Shown: positions 19,758 to 28,434, counted from the first letter of the stretch. The stretch: 64,000 nucleotides of DNA from Silvibacterium bohemicum (GCF_001006305.1 NZ_LBHJ01000012.1:160231-224230), one strand, 5' to 3'. The notes: generated by a model from the sequence alone, not told the origin. Numbers and translations: made by a program.

Positions 19758-20387
19758 ATGCAAAAAGGGTTCACCAGAAGACCACAAGCGGACGAGCCCG
19801 CGTCGGGAGTCAAAAACTACATAACCCCCAGCGGGCTGCAGCGCCTCAAAGATGAGCACCAGTTTCTGCTCACCAGGGACCGCCCCGCCGTAGTGGAGGT
19901 GGTGGCGTGGGCCGCGAGCAATGGCGATCGTAGTGAAAACGCCGACTATCAGTATGGCAAGCGACGACTGCGGCAGATCGATGGGCGGATACGCTTTCTC
20001 TCAAAGCGAATCGAAGCCGCAGAAGTGGTGGATCCGGAAGCTCCGAGATCGGGGCAGCGGCAGACGAGGGCGTTCTTCGGTGCGACCGTGCGCTATGCCA
20101 ATGCCGCGGGAGCGGAGCGAGTGGTGAGCATCGTAGGCGTTGACGAGATCGATCTCGACCGCAACCACATCAGTTGGATGTCACCTCTTGGGCGCGCATT
20201 GATGAAGTCGGCAGCGGGGGACAGCGTAGTTCTTCACGCCCCGGGCGGCACAGAACACTTGACGGTGGAGGAAGTGTGCTACAAGCGCATCCCTGTGGAA
20301 CCGTTTCGTGAACCGCCTGGATCCGAGGCCTCGACCAAAGAACTTCCTCGCCGGCTCTCACTCGACGAAGAAGACGAAACGGCATAA
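19758..20387 (+). CDS. greB: Transcription elongation factor GreB
   Basis: 209 aa Gre factor. The N-terminal coiled coil has the acidic tip GDRSENADYQYGKRRLRQID, which enters the RNA polymerase secondary channel and stimulates transcript cleavage. The C-terminal FKBP-like domain (DEIDLDRNHISWMSPLGRALM, GGTEHLTVEEV) is complete. YGKRRLRQIDGRIRFLSKR favours GreB over GreA. An extra C-terminal acidic tail (about 25 residues) follows. SD GGGAG 9 nt before ATG. Confidence 0.88.
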   Translation: MQKGFTRRPQADEPASGVKNYITPSGLQRLKDEHQFLLTRDRPAVVEVVAWAASNGDRSENADYQYGKRRLRQIDGRIRFLSKRIEAAEVVDPEAPRSGQRQTRAFFGATVRYANAAGAERVVSIVGVDEIDLDRNHISWMSPLGRALMKSAAGDSVVLHAPGGTEHLTVEEVCYKRIPVEPFREPPGSEASTKELPRRLSLDEEDETA

Positions 20388-20841
20388 GCCATGAAAGAGC
20401 GACGACCGTAATAGAACGATATCGGCTCTTGGCAAGCGACGGAAGATGAGTCGCGTCCGCATAAACGCAGGTTGCGGAAGGAATCCATATCGCACGAGAG
20501 CGATGCGAGCCTCCATGAATCCATGCTATCGCCACGCTCAGATCACTTAGAAGAAGTCTGTGAGTCTCCAGCTATTTGTTGGGTTGCGGCAGCGCGCGAT
20601 GTCGGAGGCGCGCAGCCCCAACTTTTTCGAGATCCCGTCCTTCACTCGACAGCTGAAACGTAGTCTTCCCAAACCATAAGCGCCGGAGTACAAATAGATC
20701 ACTCGCGCCGCGTTAGCGGCCGGCGGCGCGGAGCGGGACTCGACCACCGCCGCATTCAGTTCCACAGACATCAGAAGCCCCAAGGGGCAATCACACGCTG
20801 GATCGGGCCTAGAAACTTTCTTTGTAAAAGGAGAGCACGGC
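20388..20841. other. Intergenic region, nothing recognised
   Basis: About 450 bases between greB and the cytochrome gene. No credible gene or repeat seen apart from the AAGGAG SD just before 20842. Confidence 0.4.
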
Positions 20842-21897
20842 ATGCCTGAACGTAAGAGGAAAGCTGTGGGTCTGCCGGCGATCGGCGCGCGGTGTGGAAG
20901 TGATCGCAGCGCGACGCTAAAACATAAGCTGATGCTTGGCGTGATCGGTGCGATGCTGGGCGCTTCGCTTCAAGGCTGCACTGCGGGCAAAGCTCCGTCA
21001 GAGGGAGAGACCAGCCTGGCCAATGCGGCGAAAGACGTCGCCATTCCATTGGAGGCAGGGAAGATGAAGAACCCGCTGCCCGATACGGAAGAGGTCGCGA
21101 GCCAGGGCCAGGAAGTGTTTCTCGGATCGTGCGCGCAGTGTCATGGTCCGGAGGCGCGTGGCGACACCAACATCGGGCGCAACATGGCGCCGCCTGCCAT
21201 GGATCTGACCTCAGCCCACGTGCAGCATTGGAGCGACGCGGAACTGTTTTGGATCATACAAAACGGAGTCCGCCTCACCGGCATGCCGGCATGGAAGTCG
21301 AGTATCTCAGAGAACGACACCTGGAAGCTTACGCGTTACATCCACAACCTTCCCCGCCTCGACGCTGCCTCCGCTTCCACGGCAGGCCCTTCACAGACAC
21401 GAACCGTCACGTCCGCGCAGGACAAGTACACCCTCAAAGTACCGAATGGTCTCGCGTTCGCTGAGTTCAGAGGATACGAAGGCTGGCCCGTGATCGCTCT
21501 TAGCCACAATGGAAACGCGGTAGCTGCGATTCTCGGGAATCCTGTGATGATCGAGGCTTATAAGTCGGGCATTCCCGGTAACGGCAAGCCCTTTCCAGAT
21601 GGCGCCAAGATGGCGAAGGTCCATTGGACTGCGAAGGTCGATGTCGGTGAACCCGGTGCGCCGACCGTGCCAGGCCCGCAGCATGACGTCGATTTCATGG
21701 TGAAGGACAGCAAGAGATTCGCGGACAGCGGCGGATGGGGTTATGGCGTCTTCGAGTATGACGCAGCCTCCGGTCAATTCAGGCTCGGCAACTTGACTGA
21801 CAAGCCGCCGCAGGCGAACGACGCCAAGTGCGGATTCACATGCCACACGAAAGTGAAGACAAAAGATTACGTCTTCACCGATTACGGGCGCAGATGA
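20842..21897 (+). CDS. Cytochrome c / cytochrome P460 fusion lipoprotein
   Basis: 351 aa. AAGGAG supports this start although it leaves a 30-residue n-region; the hydrophobic stretch ends in a lipobox LQGC (Cys46). Residues about 85-170 are a class I cytochrome c domain (CAQCH 97-101, likely axial Met148 in LTGMPAW). Residues about 195-351 match the cytochrome P460 fold, with CGFTCH (330-335) followed by VKTKDYVFTDYGRR. Predicted to be a membrane-anchored di-haem protein passing electrons within one chain. P460 proteins oxidise hydroxylamine or detoxify nitrogen oxides; that role here is inference. Confidence 0.8.
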   Translation: MPERKRKAVGLPAIGARCGSDRSATLKHKLMLGVIGAMLGASLQGCTAGKAPSEGETSLANAAKDVAIPLEAGKMKNPLPDTEEVASQGQEVFLGSCAQCHGPEARGDTNIGRNMAPPAMDLTSAHVQHWSDAELFWIIQNGVRLTGMPAWKSSISENDTWKLTRYIHNLPRLDAASASTAGPSQTRTVTSAQDKYTLKVPNGLAFAEFRGYEGWPVIALSHNGNAVAAILGNPVMIEAYKSGIPGNGKPFPDGAKMAKVHWTAKVDVGEPGAPTVPGPQHDVDFMVKDSKRFADSGGWGYGVFEYDAASGQFRLGNLTDKPPQANDAKCGFTCHTKVKTKDYVFTDYGRR

Positions 21898-21966
21898 AGC
21901 TGTAGCAGCACCCCGCACCTCTCGTTTTGTAGCCAAGCTGAATCGTTGACTCAACGATCCTCAAAG

Positions 21967-21993
21967 TGGACTTCCTCGGAAGTCCAATTTTTT
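21967..21993 (+). terminator. Intrinsic terminator after cytochrome gene
   Basis: Perfect 9-bp arms tggacttcc/ggaagtcca with the centre tc, then ATTTTTTG. Lies 70 bp after the cytochrome stop. Confidence 0.8.
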
Positions 21994-22011
21994 GCGAGAG
22001 AATACAAACCC

Positions 22012-22041
22012 TTGACATCCGGCCGGACACCATTTTAGTCT
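22012..22041 (+). promoter_or_regulatory. Sigma70-type promoter of padR
   Basis: TTGACA (22012-22017) and TAGTCT (22036-22041) are 18 bp apart, upstream of a direct repeat ggtacaaggca that occurs twice at 22051-22076 and could be a regulator site. Confidence 0.55.
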
Positions 22042-22063
22042 AGGCCTGTTGGTACAAGGCATT

Positions 22064-22417
22064 ATGGTACAAGGCAAAGAAACATCGCGTGATCTCTTTC
22101 CCGGTGCGCTCGAGATGATGATTCTCGAATCGCTGCGCCGGCAGCCGGCGCACGGATACGCGCTGGTCCAGCACATCCAGCAGCGCTCCAACAATCTTCT
22201 TCAGGTGGAAGAAGGCTCGCTCTATCCCGCCCTTCAGCGTCTTCTTAAAGACAAGCTGGTCAAGGCGGAATGGGCCATCTCCTCGACCAACCGGCGCATA
22301 AGGATGTACACCATCACCGCTGCCGGTGTGCGTCGCCTGGAGCGCGAGAAGTTGAGTTTCGAGCGCATGTTCGAAGGCATTGCGCTGGTTCTAGGCCCGG
22401 CCAGACAGCAATCCTGA
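22064..22417 (+). CDS. PadR-family regulator, acidobacterial ADOP-linked type
   Basis: 117 aa. Winged helix: GALEMMILESLRRQPAHGYALVQHIQQRS, then EEGSLYPALQRLLKDKLVKAEW, then YTITAAGVRRLEREK. ATG 22064 is chosen over TTG 22049 because AAGG lies 5 nt upstream. This short PadR form placed just before a duplicated permease is the arrangement described for Acidobacteria, where the PadR presumably regulates the permease. Ligand unknown. Confidence 0.88.
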   Translation: MVQGKETSRDLFPGALEMMILESLRRQPAHGYALVQHIQQRSNNLLQVEEGSLYPALQRLLKDKLVKAEWAISSTNRRIRMYTITAAGVRRLEREKLSFERMFEGIALVLGPARQQS

Positions 22418-22440
22418 GAAGAGGAAGCGCGTGGCTGGCT

Positions 22441-22587
22441 ATCGAGCATCTTCCGCGTTCATACGGAAGCGCGAGGATTTTTCTTGCAGCCATTTCAACG
22501 CTGGCGCGATCAGGCCTTATAGCCGCACTGTTGCCGGCGCGCCGCGCCGTATCCATCGGGCCCGTGCAAGCGCTGAGAAACGAGTAG
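22441..22587 (+). pseudogene. Decayed C-terminal fragment of an ADOP permease
   Basis: Between padR and the intact permease one frame reads GLIAALLPARRAVSIGPVQALRNE and then stops at 22587. This is the C-terminal last helix and tail of FtsX/ADOP permeases; compare IASLVPAVRAASIDPMQALRSE in the intact neighbour. Only about 45 codons remain and no start is credible. It is probably the end of an earlier ADOP copy, mostly deleted when the present one arrived or recombined. Confidence 0.7.
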
Positions 22588-22593
22588 CACTCT

Positions 22594-25269
22594 ATGAACC
22601 CATTCAGGCTTATCTTCCGCCGCCGTCGCATCTACAGCGATTTGTCCGAGGAGCTGCGCCAGCACCTCGAAGAGAAGACCGAACAGCTCATGCGTCTCGA
22701 TGGCCTCAGCCGTCAGGAAGCAGAGCAGGCGGCGCGCCGGGCCTTCGGCAATCGCACCGTGATCGAGGAGCGCAGCCGCGCATCGTGGCAATGGCCGGCT
22801 ATCGAGAATTTATTGCGCGACATTGCCTTCTCCGCGCGCCTGCTGCGCCGTTCGCCCGGCTTTACGTTCGTAGCCATACTCACGTTGACATTAGGTGTGG
22901 GCGCGAACACCGCGGTCTTCAGCCTGTTGAACGGACTGCTGCTGCGTCCTCTGCCCGTGCCCGATGCGCAGAGGCTGGTCTTGCTCAAGTTACATCCCGG
23001 GCCGATAGCCTATAGCTTCTGCACACCGCTCTTTCGCGCGCTCGAAGCTCGCCACGATATCTTCCACCACGCCTTTGCTACGAATTCCCATGAGTTTCAA
23101 TTTCGAGGCAAGAACGGCAATGAGCAGGTCGATGGCGCCATGGTGAGCGGACAGTTTTTCGACGCCATGGAGACAGCACCGCAGCTGGGCCGCGCGCTCA
23201 CCCCGGGCGATGATCGCAAGGGTGCAGCTGGGTATGGCGTTGTAATCAGCGACTCCTTCTGGAAGGTGCATTTCGATCGCGACCCGAACGTGTTGGGCCG
23301 CAGGCTCATGCTCGATGGCGTTGCCTTCACCGTCGTCGGTGTCATGCCTCCCGGCTTCATCGGCGCCGATGCCACGCACCGGCCCCGGCTGTACATCCCG
23401 CTGAGCGCCGAGCCGCTGGTGGATGGCCCCTACGCCATGCTGGATCAGTCTTATCAGTCATGGTGGCTGCGCGTGGGCGCCCGCCTCAAGCCCGGCGTCT
23501 CTCTGGCTCAGGCCAATGCGGCGCTGGCGGCGGCTTCTCCGGCGATCATGCGAGAGGTGATCACCGATCCGAAGTGGTCATTTTTCAAGGCGGACCGGGA
23601 AAGTCTCGGCGTGAGCGCCGAATCCGGAGCGGCCGGCTTCTCCAATCTGCGCACCGAGTATCGCAGCCCGTTGTTGATGACCTTCGCGCTCTGCGTGCTG
23701 GTGTTGTTGCTGGCCTGTCTCAATCTGGCCAGCCTGCTGCTGGCCCGCTCCGCATCGCGCGAACGCGAGATTGCCACACGGCTCGCGATTGGAGCTTCGC
23801 GCCGCCGCCTGATTCAGCAATTGATGATCGACAGCCTGCTGCTCGCTGTTCTCGGAACTGGCGCTGGGCTCGCACTCGCGCCGCTTGCCAGCCGCCTGCT
23901 GGTGAACATGTTGACGCACGGCTCGCAGACGCTTTATCTGGATGCGAGCATCGACTGGCGCGTGCTGCTCTTTGCAGCGGGCGCTGCGGTTCTCTCCACC
24001 ATGCTGGTGGGCCTGCTGCCCGCGTTCCAGGCCACGGCCGGCGATCTTGTGCAGCACATGAAGGATGGAGGACGAGGCTCCACGAAGAGCGAACACCGGC
24101 GGCTGTTGCCCAAAGCCCTGCTGACGCTGGAAGTGGCGCTGACCATGGTCCTGGTCACCGGAGCCGGACTGCTCGGGGCCAGCCTCTTCCGGCTTTATCA
24201 CTCCGGCCAGGGCTTCGATGCCCACGGATTGGTCGAAGTGAATATCGATCCCGACCGGCAGCCGCTTGAGGGGCCAGCGGTGATTCGCCTCTATCGCGAT
24301 ATCGCCGAACGCATCTCCGCTCTGCCCGGGGTGCGCGCCGTGGGCTACGCCAGCGTGCCGCCTCTTTCCGGCTCTTCGATGATGAGCAGCGAGCATGCAC
24401 CCGGCGGAGGAGACCGCGACGTCTATACCAATACCATCGGCCCCGGCTACTTTGACGCGATGCGTACGGCAATCCTCGAAGGCCGCGATTTCAACACGCG
24501 AGATTTGCCTGACCAGGGAGGCCGGGTCATCATCAATCACGCAGCGGCAAAGATGTTTTTTCCATCCGGCGATGCGCTGGGCAAGACTCTGGCTGGCTCG
24601 ATACCCGGCAAGCCCGAACGGATCGAGACCATCGTCGGCATTGTCGAAGACACCAAGTACAGCACTTTGAAAGAGCCTGCGCCGCCTACGGTCTACTACC
24701 CCATAAGCGCCGACGGGCATAACAAGAAGCCCAGCTTCACCGCGATGGTTCGCTTCTCTGGCCCCATTGCACCATTGGCAGCGGCGATTCGCGGCATTCT
24801 TACCTCCGTCTCTCCAGACATTCCGGAGCCCAGCTTCCACACCATGGACAAAGAGGTGGACGATTCCATTGCAGCGGAACGGGTGATGGCGCTGCTTTCC
24901 ATCTTCTTTGCCGTTAGCGCGCTGCTGGTCACCGGCATCGGCCTTTACGGCGTGCTCGCTTATTCCACCGCGCGGCGGACCAGCGAGATCGGCATCCGGA
25001 TGGCGTTGGGAGCCGCGCCGTCGCAGGTGATCGGGCTCATCTTCCGCGAAAATGCATGGACCGCGGGCGCAGGCTGCGTGGCCGGACTCATCGCCGCGAT
25101 TCTAGCCTCGCGTGCGGTCGCATCGTTTCTCTACGGAACCTCGGCGCGCGATCCCTGGATCCTCTCCGCGTCGCTCGCCATCCTCTGCCTGATCGCCGCC
25201 ATCGCCTCGCTCGTGCCGGCAGTCAGAGCGGCAAGCATCGATCCCATGCAGGCGCTACGTTCGGAGTGA
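22594..25269 (+). CDS. ADOP (acidobacterial duplicated orphan permease), MacB/FtsX type
   Basis: 891 aa. The N-terminal cytosolic segment EELRQHLEEKTEQLMRLDGLSRQEAEQAARRAFGN is typical of ADOP proteins. Two MacB-type periplasmic domains and two FtsX permease halves follow (about 250-480 and 740-891; CLNLASLLLARSASREREIATRLAIGASR and TARRTSEIGIRMALGAAPSQV). No ATP-binding partner gene lies nearby, hence 'orphan'. It follows padR at 176 bp with an ADOP remnant between. Transport substrate unknown. Confidence 0.9.
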   Translation: MNPFRLIFRRRRIYSDLSEELRQHLEEKTEQLMRLDGLSRQEAEQAARRAFGNRTVIEERSRASWQWPAIENLLRDIAFSARLLRRSPGFTFVAILTLTLGVGANTAVFSLLNGLLLRPLPVPDAQRLVLLKLHPGPIAYSFCTPLFRALEARHDIFHHAFATNSHEFQFRGKNGNEQVDGAMVSGQFFDAMETAPQLGRALTPGDDRKGAAGYGVVISDSFWKVHFDRDPNVLGRRLMLDGVAFTVVGVMPPGFIGADATHRPRLYIPLSAEPLVDGPYAMLDQSYQSWWLRVGARLKPGVSLAQANAALAAASPAIMREVITDPKWSFFKADRESLGVSAESGAAGFSNLRTEYRSPLLMTFALCVLVLLLACLNLASLLLARSASREREIATRLAIGASRRRLIQQLMIDSLLLAVLGTGAGLALAPLASRLLVNMLTHGSQTLYLDASIDWRVLLFAAGAAVLSTMLVGLLPAFQATAGDLVQHMKDGGRGSTKSEHRRLLPKALLTLEVALTMVLVTGAGLLGASLFRLYHSGQGFDAHGLVEVNIDPDRQPLEGPAVIRLYRDIAERISALPGVRAVGYASVPPLSGSSMMSSEHAPGGGDRDVYTNTIGPGYFDAMRTAILEGRDFNTRDLPDQGGRVIINHAAAKMFFPSGDALGKTLAGSIPGKPERIETIVGIVEDTKYSTLKEPAPPTVYYPISADGHNKKPSFTAMVRFSGPIAPLAAAIRGILTSVSPDIPEPSFHTMDKEVDDSIAAERVMALLSIFFAVSALLVTGIGLYGVLAYSTARRTSEIGIRMALGAAPSQVIGLIFRENAWTAGAGCVAGLIAAILASRAVASFLYGTSARDPWILSASLAILCLIAAIASLVPAVRAASIDPMQALRSE

Positions 25270-25302
25270 TGCGACGCCGATGCTCGTTGGCCACCGGTGC
25301 GT

Positions 25303-25350
25303 TGTCATCCCGACCGAAGCGAAGCGAAGTGGAGGGACCTGCAGTTTTCC
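25303..25350. repeat. Interspersed repeat, family B
   Basis: Short repeat of the form tcatcccga..gcgaa..gagggacctgcagt. Further copies lie at 28498, 28638, 31580, 43248 and 53174, all between genes. Confidence 0.7.
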
Positions 25351-25420
25351 TTAAGGCCGTGGAAGAGGCGAGCACGCCGTAAAGGCCGATGCCGGTGACC
25401 AGCAGTGCGCTGACGGGTAG
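25351..25420 (-). pseudogene. Inverted fragment of an ADOP permease
   Basis: The minus strand reads VSALLVTGIGLYGVLASSTA, nearly the same as VSALLVTGIGLYGVLAYSTA in the intact permease (24914-24973 on plus). About 70 bp survive, joined directly to a family B repeat. A second, inverted remnant beside the intact gene. Confidence 0.75.
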
Positions 25421-25427
25421 ATGGTTC

Positions 25428-25463
25428 TGTATCAGGGCATGGCTTCAGCCATGTCCTGATACA
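25428..25463. repeat. REP-like inverted repeat
   Basis: An inverted repeat around gcttcagc: tgtatcagggcatggct/agccatgtcctgataca with a tc centre and one mismatch. It is followed by caggctttcagcgcttcagcc, another common acidobacterial REP-like string. Confidence 0.65.
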
Positions 25464-25513
25464 AACCAGGCTTTCAGCGCTTCAGCCCTTGGGAGATGTT
25501 CCAAAACCCAACC

Positions 25514-25545
25514 GGGTGCCCCACATCTCGATTTTGAGATGTGGG
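25514..25545. repeat. Palindromic repeat, family A
   Basis: gggtgccccacatctcg then attttgagatgtggg. The arms cccacatctc/gagatgtggg pair perfectly. It lies 23 bp past the lipB stop and could also act as its terminator hairpin. Confidence 0.8.
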
Positions 25546-25567
25546 AGCGAACGAGGCAGCTGACTAG

Positions 25568-26314
25568 CTAACCTGCTGACTCGCCGGCCTGCGGAGCCAC
25601 GCCGAGAAGATCCTCGACCGATTCCAACCAGAGCACCTGGTGCTCGAAGACTCGCCCAAAATGGCGAGCCACCGCGTTGATGGCGTTTTCCATCGTAGCC
25701 GGGGAACCCACGTCCGTCTCCTGCTCCAGGCTGGTAACGGTGCGGTCGGAGATGCCGCAAGGCACGATGAGATCGAAATCGCGCAGATCGGTCGTCACAT
25801 TCAACGCGAACCCATGGGAAGTAATGCCGCGAGAGATATGAACTCCAATCGCCGCGACCTTCTTCTCCTCGATCGACCCGCCGGCCAGAGTCCACACTCC
25901 CGTGCGTCCCGCAATGCGCTGCGTACGAACGCCGAAATCGGCGCAGGCGCGAATCAGAACCTCTTCGAGCAGCCGCACATAGTCGACCGCGCCCAACCGC
26001 TTCTCCGATCCACCCAGAGTGAAGCTGCGCAGATCGAGAATGGGATAACCCACCAGCTGGCCCGGCCCGTGGTAGGTGACATCGCCGCCGCGATTGATCT
26101 CATGGATCTCCACTCCGCGGTAAGCAAGAAACTCATCGCTGGCGAGGATATTGCCGCGGCCGGAGTTGCGCCCGTAGGTCAACACCGGCGGATGTTCGAG
26201 CAGCAGCAGCGTGTTGCCGATCAGTCCCGCATGCCGAGCTTTGATCACCTGCTTCTGGATCGAAAGCCCCGAGGCATAATCGACACGGCCGAGATGGACA
26301 AGATTGAGGATCAT
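25568..26314 (-). CDS. lipB: Octanoyl-[acyl-carrier-protein]:protein N-octanoyltransferase
   Basis: 248 aa. Transfers octanoate from acyl carrier protein to lipoyl domains, the first step of lipoate assembly. Motifs: RGGDVTYHGPGQLVGYPI (75-92), Lys152 in KKVAAIGVHI and the acyl-thioester Cys186 in VPCGI. Complete, with a roughly 30-residue C-terminal extension. It shares a strand with lpdA, but a hicBA pair sits between them. No strong SD is seen. Confidence 0.93.
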   Translation of the reverse strand: MILNLVHLGRVDYASGLSIQKQVIKARHAGLIGNTLLLLEHPPVLTYGRNSGRGNILASDEFLAYRGVEIHEINRGGDVTYHGPGQLVGYPILDLRSFTLGGSEKRLGAVDYVRLLEEVLIRACADFGVRTQRIAGRTGVWTLAGGSIEEKKVAAIGVHISRGITSHGFALNVTTDLRDFDLIVPCGISDRTVTSLEQETDVGSPATMENAINAVARHFGRVFEHQVLWLESVEDLLGVAPQAGESAG

Positions 26315-26337
26315 TCGGAATCAGACCGGACACAGCT

Positions 26338-26550
26338 TCACAGAAACTCGCGAAACTGTTCTATCGTCAATCCCGCATCGCGAATAATTCCGCCCATGGT
26401 CAGGGCGTTTACGGGATTATGTCGAGGAATGGTAAGGATACGTTCGCCATTCGTCATCACGACGTGTTTGCCTTGCCGCAAGATTCGGAAGCCCGCTTTC
26501 TCCAAAGCCCGCACTGCATGAAGATGAGCGACCCCAGGCAGCTTGCCCAT
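26338..26550 (-). CDS. hicA: HicA-type mRNA interferase toxin
   Basis: 70 aa, a double-stranded RNA-binding-like fold. Catalytic His29 in RQGKHVVMTNG, then ILTIPRHNPVNALTMGGIIRDAGLTIEQF, the family's conserved C-terminal helix. Its ATG overlaps the hicB stop by one base (TAATG), giving antitoxin-first translational coupling. Begins 23 bp upstream of lipB. Confidence 0.9.
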   Translation of the reverse strand: MGKLPGVAHLHAVRALEKAGFRILRQGKHVVMTNGERILTIPRHNPVNALTMGGIIRDAGLTIEQFREFL

Positions 26551-26750
26551 TAATGAGCGGCTACTTCCACTTCACGAACGTCGCGCCCTCGGGTAAGCTC
26601 TTCGACGGCCTCGAGGTATTCAGCGATAGCCGACTGGATATTCGCCAGCGCTTCTTGTTCCGTAGCACCTTGTGACCAGCAGCCGGGCAAACCCGGGCAA
26701 GAAACCGCGAAACCTTCCTCGGATTTTTGCAGCACCACTCGATAGGTCAT
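26550..26750 (-). CDS. hicB: HicB-type antitoxin
   Basis: 66 aa from ATG 26750: MTYRVVLQKSEEGFAVSCPGLPGCWSQG is the standard HicB start. The frame is open back to 26819, but that start lies upstream of the lpdA terminator hairpin. It consists of the partial-RNase-H-like HicB domain only; no C-terminal DNA-binding domain is seen, so autoregulation would need another mechanism. TATGAT lies 7 nt before the ATG and no SD is present. Confidence 0.88.
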   Translation of the reverse strand: MTYRVVLQKSEEGFAVSCPGLPGCWSQGATEQEALANIQSAIAEYLEAVEELTRGRDVREVEVAAH

Positions 26751-26757
26751 AAAAGGA

Positions 26758-26763
26758 ATCATA
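26758..26763 (-). promoter_or_regulatory. hicB: Putative -10 box (TATGAT) of hicBA, leaderless
   Basis: TATGAT on the minus strand, 7 nt before the hicB ATG and just past the lpdA terminator. Would give a leaderless hicBA mRNA that may also feed lipB. Confidence 0.4.
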
Positions 26764-26768
26764 GAAGT

Positions 26769-26794
26769 GAAAGGGTAGCCGAGGCTACCCTTTC
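26769..26794 (-). terminator. Hairpin terminator after lpdA
   Basis: A perfect inverted repeat gaaagggtagcc/ggctaccctttc, 38 bp past the lpdA stop; the minus-strand run after the stem is CCCTTTC. Separates lpdA from hicBA. Confidence 0.65.
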
Positions 26795-26832
26795 GTCTGT
26801 TTACTAAATCGAAAGTCACTCACCCCGGTCAC

Positions 26833-28263
26833 TTAAACGTTGATCGCCATCCCCTCCACGCTGCTGAAGCCATCCAGCATCGCTTCGGAAAGAGTGGGAT
26901 GAGCGTGAATCGTCCACATCATGTCTTCGACCGTCGCCTCGAGCTCCATCGCCGTCACCGCTTCGGCGATCAGCTCCGTCGCCTGCGGCCCGATGATGTG
27001 AACGCCGAGGATTTCTCCATACTTGGCATCGGCAATCACCTTCACGAAGCCGTCGTGCGAATCGACGATGGTGGCCTTCGAGTTGCCCACGAACGGGAAC
27101 TTGCCCACCTTGATCTCCAGGCCCTTTTCGCGCGCCTTGGCCTCGGTTAGACCCACGCTGCCGATCTGCGGCTCGGTATAGGTGCAGCCGGGAATGCGCT
27201 CGCGCTTGATGGGTCGCGCGTACTTGCCTGCGATCTTGGCCACTGCAACCAGTCCGGCCATGGAACCAGCGTGAGCCAGCTGCGGCATGCCCGCCACGAT
27301 GTCTCCGATAGCGTAGATGCCCGCCTCATCCGTCTGCATGTACTCGTTGACCTTGATGAAGCCGCGGTCCACGGCCACCTTGGTCTTGTCCAGCCCAATG
27401 CCTTCGGTGCGCGGTGCGCGGCCTACGGCCACCAGCACCTTCTCGGCTTCCTTCACCACCTGCTTGCCGTCCGAGCCGGTGAAGGTCACCTTCACGCCGT
27501 CCTTGGTCGTCTCCACCTTCTCCACCTTGGCGCCGACGTTGGTGTCGATGCCGCGCTTGCGGAAGGCGCGAGCCAGCTCCTTGCTGACCTCTTCATCCTC
27601 GGCAGGAACCAGCCGCGGCAAATACTCGATGATCGTGATATCGGAGCCGAAGCTCTTGAAGATCGATCCGAACTCAACGCCCACCGCACCCGCGCCGATA
27701 ATCACCAGCGACTTCGGAATGCTCGCCATCGAGAGGATTTCGATATTCGTCATCACCCGGTCGCTGGCCTCGAGGCCAGGCAGAAGCCGGGCATTGGAGC
27801 CGGTGGCCAGAACCACGTTCTTCGCCTTGACCGTGGTGGCCTTGCCCTTTTCCGCATCCTGCGGCGTAACTTCGATCGAGTGAACGCCGTCTTTTGCCGG
27901 ACCGGTCAGCTTGCCGAAGCCCGGAACCACCGTCACCTTGTTCTTCCGCATCAGGAAGTCCAGACCCTTGGTGTGCCGGGTCACGATCGAGTTCTTGCGG
28001 TCGAGAATCGTCTTCCAGTTCAGAGAGCCTTCGCTCAATCCGTCGATCCCGTAATCCTTCGCATGCTTCAGATGGTCGTAGACCTCGGCATTGAAGAGCA
28101 GGGCCTTGGTCGGGATGCAGCCGACCAGGAGGCAGGTGCCGCCCAGGGCCTTATCCTTCTCAATCAACGCGACCTTCAAGCCGTACTGGCCCGCGCGGAT
28201 GGCTGCGGTATAGCCGGCGGGGCCGCCACCGATGATCGCTACGTCGTAAATGGTCTCTGCCAA
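26833..28263 (-). CDS. lpdA: Dihydrolipoamide dehydrogenase (E3)
   Basis: 476 aa from TTG 28263, chosen because GGAG lies 6 nt before it and FAD-binding IYDVAIIGGGPAGYTAA starts at once; ATG codons farther upstream add a non-homologous stretch. Redox pair C44/C49 in GGTCLLVGCIPTK, NAD site VIIGAGAVGVEFGS, FAD-binding IYAIGDIVAG, and the C-terminal His-Glu base in HAHPTLSE. Reoxidises the lipoamide of 2-oxoacid dehydrogenases or the glycine system. The matching E2 lies at 45.3 kb. Confidence 0.93.
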   Translation of the reverse strand: MAETIYDVAIIGGGPAGYTAAIRAGQYGLKVALIEKDKALGGTCLLVGCIPTKALLFNAEVYDHLKHAKDYGIDGLSEGSLNWKTILDRKNSIVTRHTKGLDFLMRKNKVTVVPGFGKLTGPAKDGVHSIEVTPQDAEKGKATTVKAKNVVLATGSNARLLPGLEASDRVMTNIEILSMASIPKSLVIIGAGAVGVEFGSIFKSFGSDITIIEYLPRLVPAEDEEVSKELARAFRKRGIDTNVGAKVEKVETTKDGVKVTFTGSDGKQVVKEAEKVLVAVGRAPRTEGIGLDKTKVAVDRGFIKVNEYMQTDEAGIYAIGDIVAGMPQLAHAGSMAGLVAVAKIAGKYARPIKRERIPGCTYTEPQIGSVGLTEAKAREKGLEIKVGKFPFVGNSKATIVDSHDGFVKVIADAKYGEILGVHIIGPQATELIAEAVTAMELEATVEDMMWTIHAHPTLSEAMLDGFSSVEGMAINV

Positions 28264-28434
28264 GGGAAACTCCGATCTGAAAATGGGTTCTGCAAGCCAC
28301 ATGCGTGAGCGAAAAGGAGGCAAAAGCCGCCTTCACCCAAACAGTCTTATTGTACGCAAGGGTTCCAAAGTTCAAGATGCACAGCCAGGCGCAAAGATGC
28401 GAGACCACCGTGCGTCGACAGGACGGAATGAGGC

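Noticed and set aside
20547-20843. Minus-strand frame of 98 codons before the cytochrome gene
   Set aside because: Some protein-like segments but no SD, no family and no neighbour in the same direction; evidence too thin.
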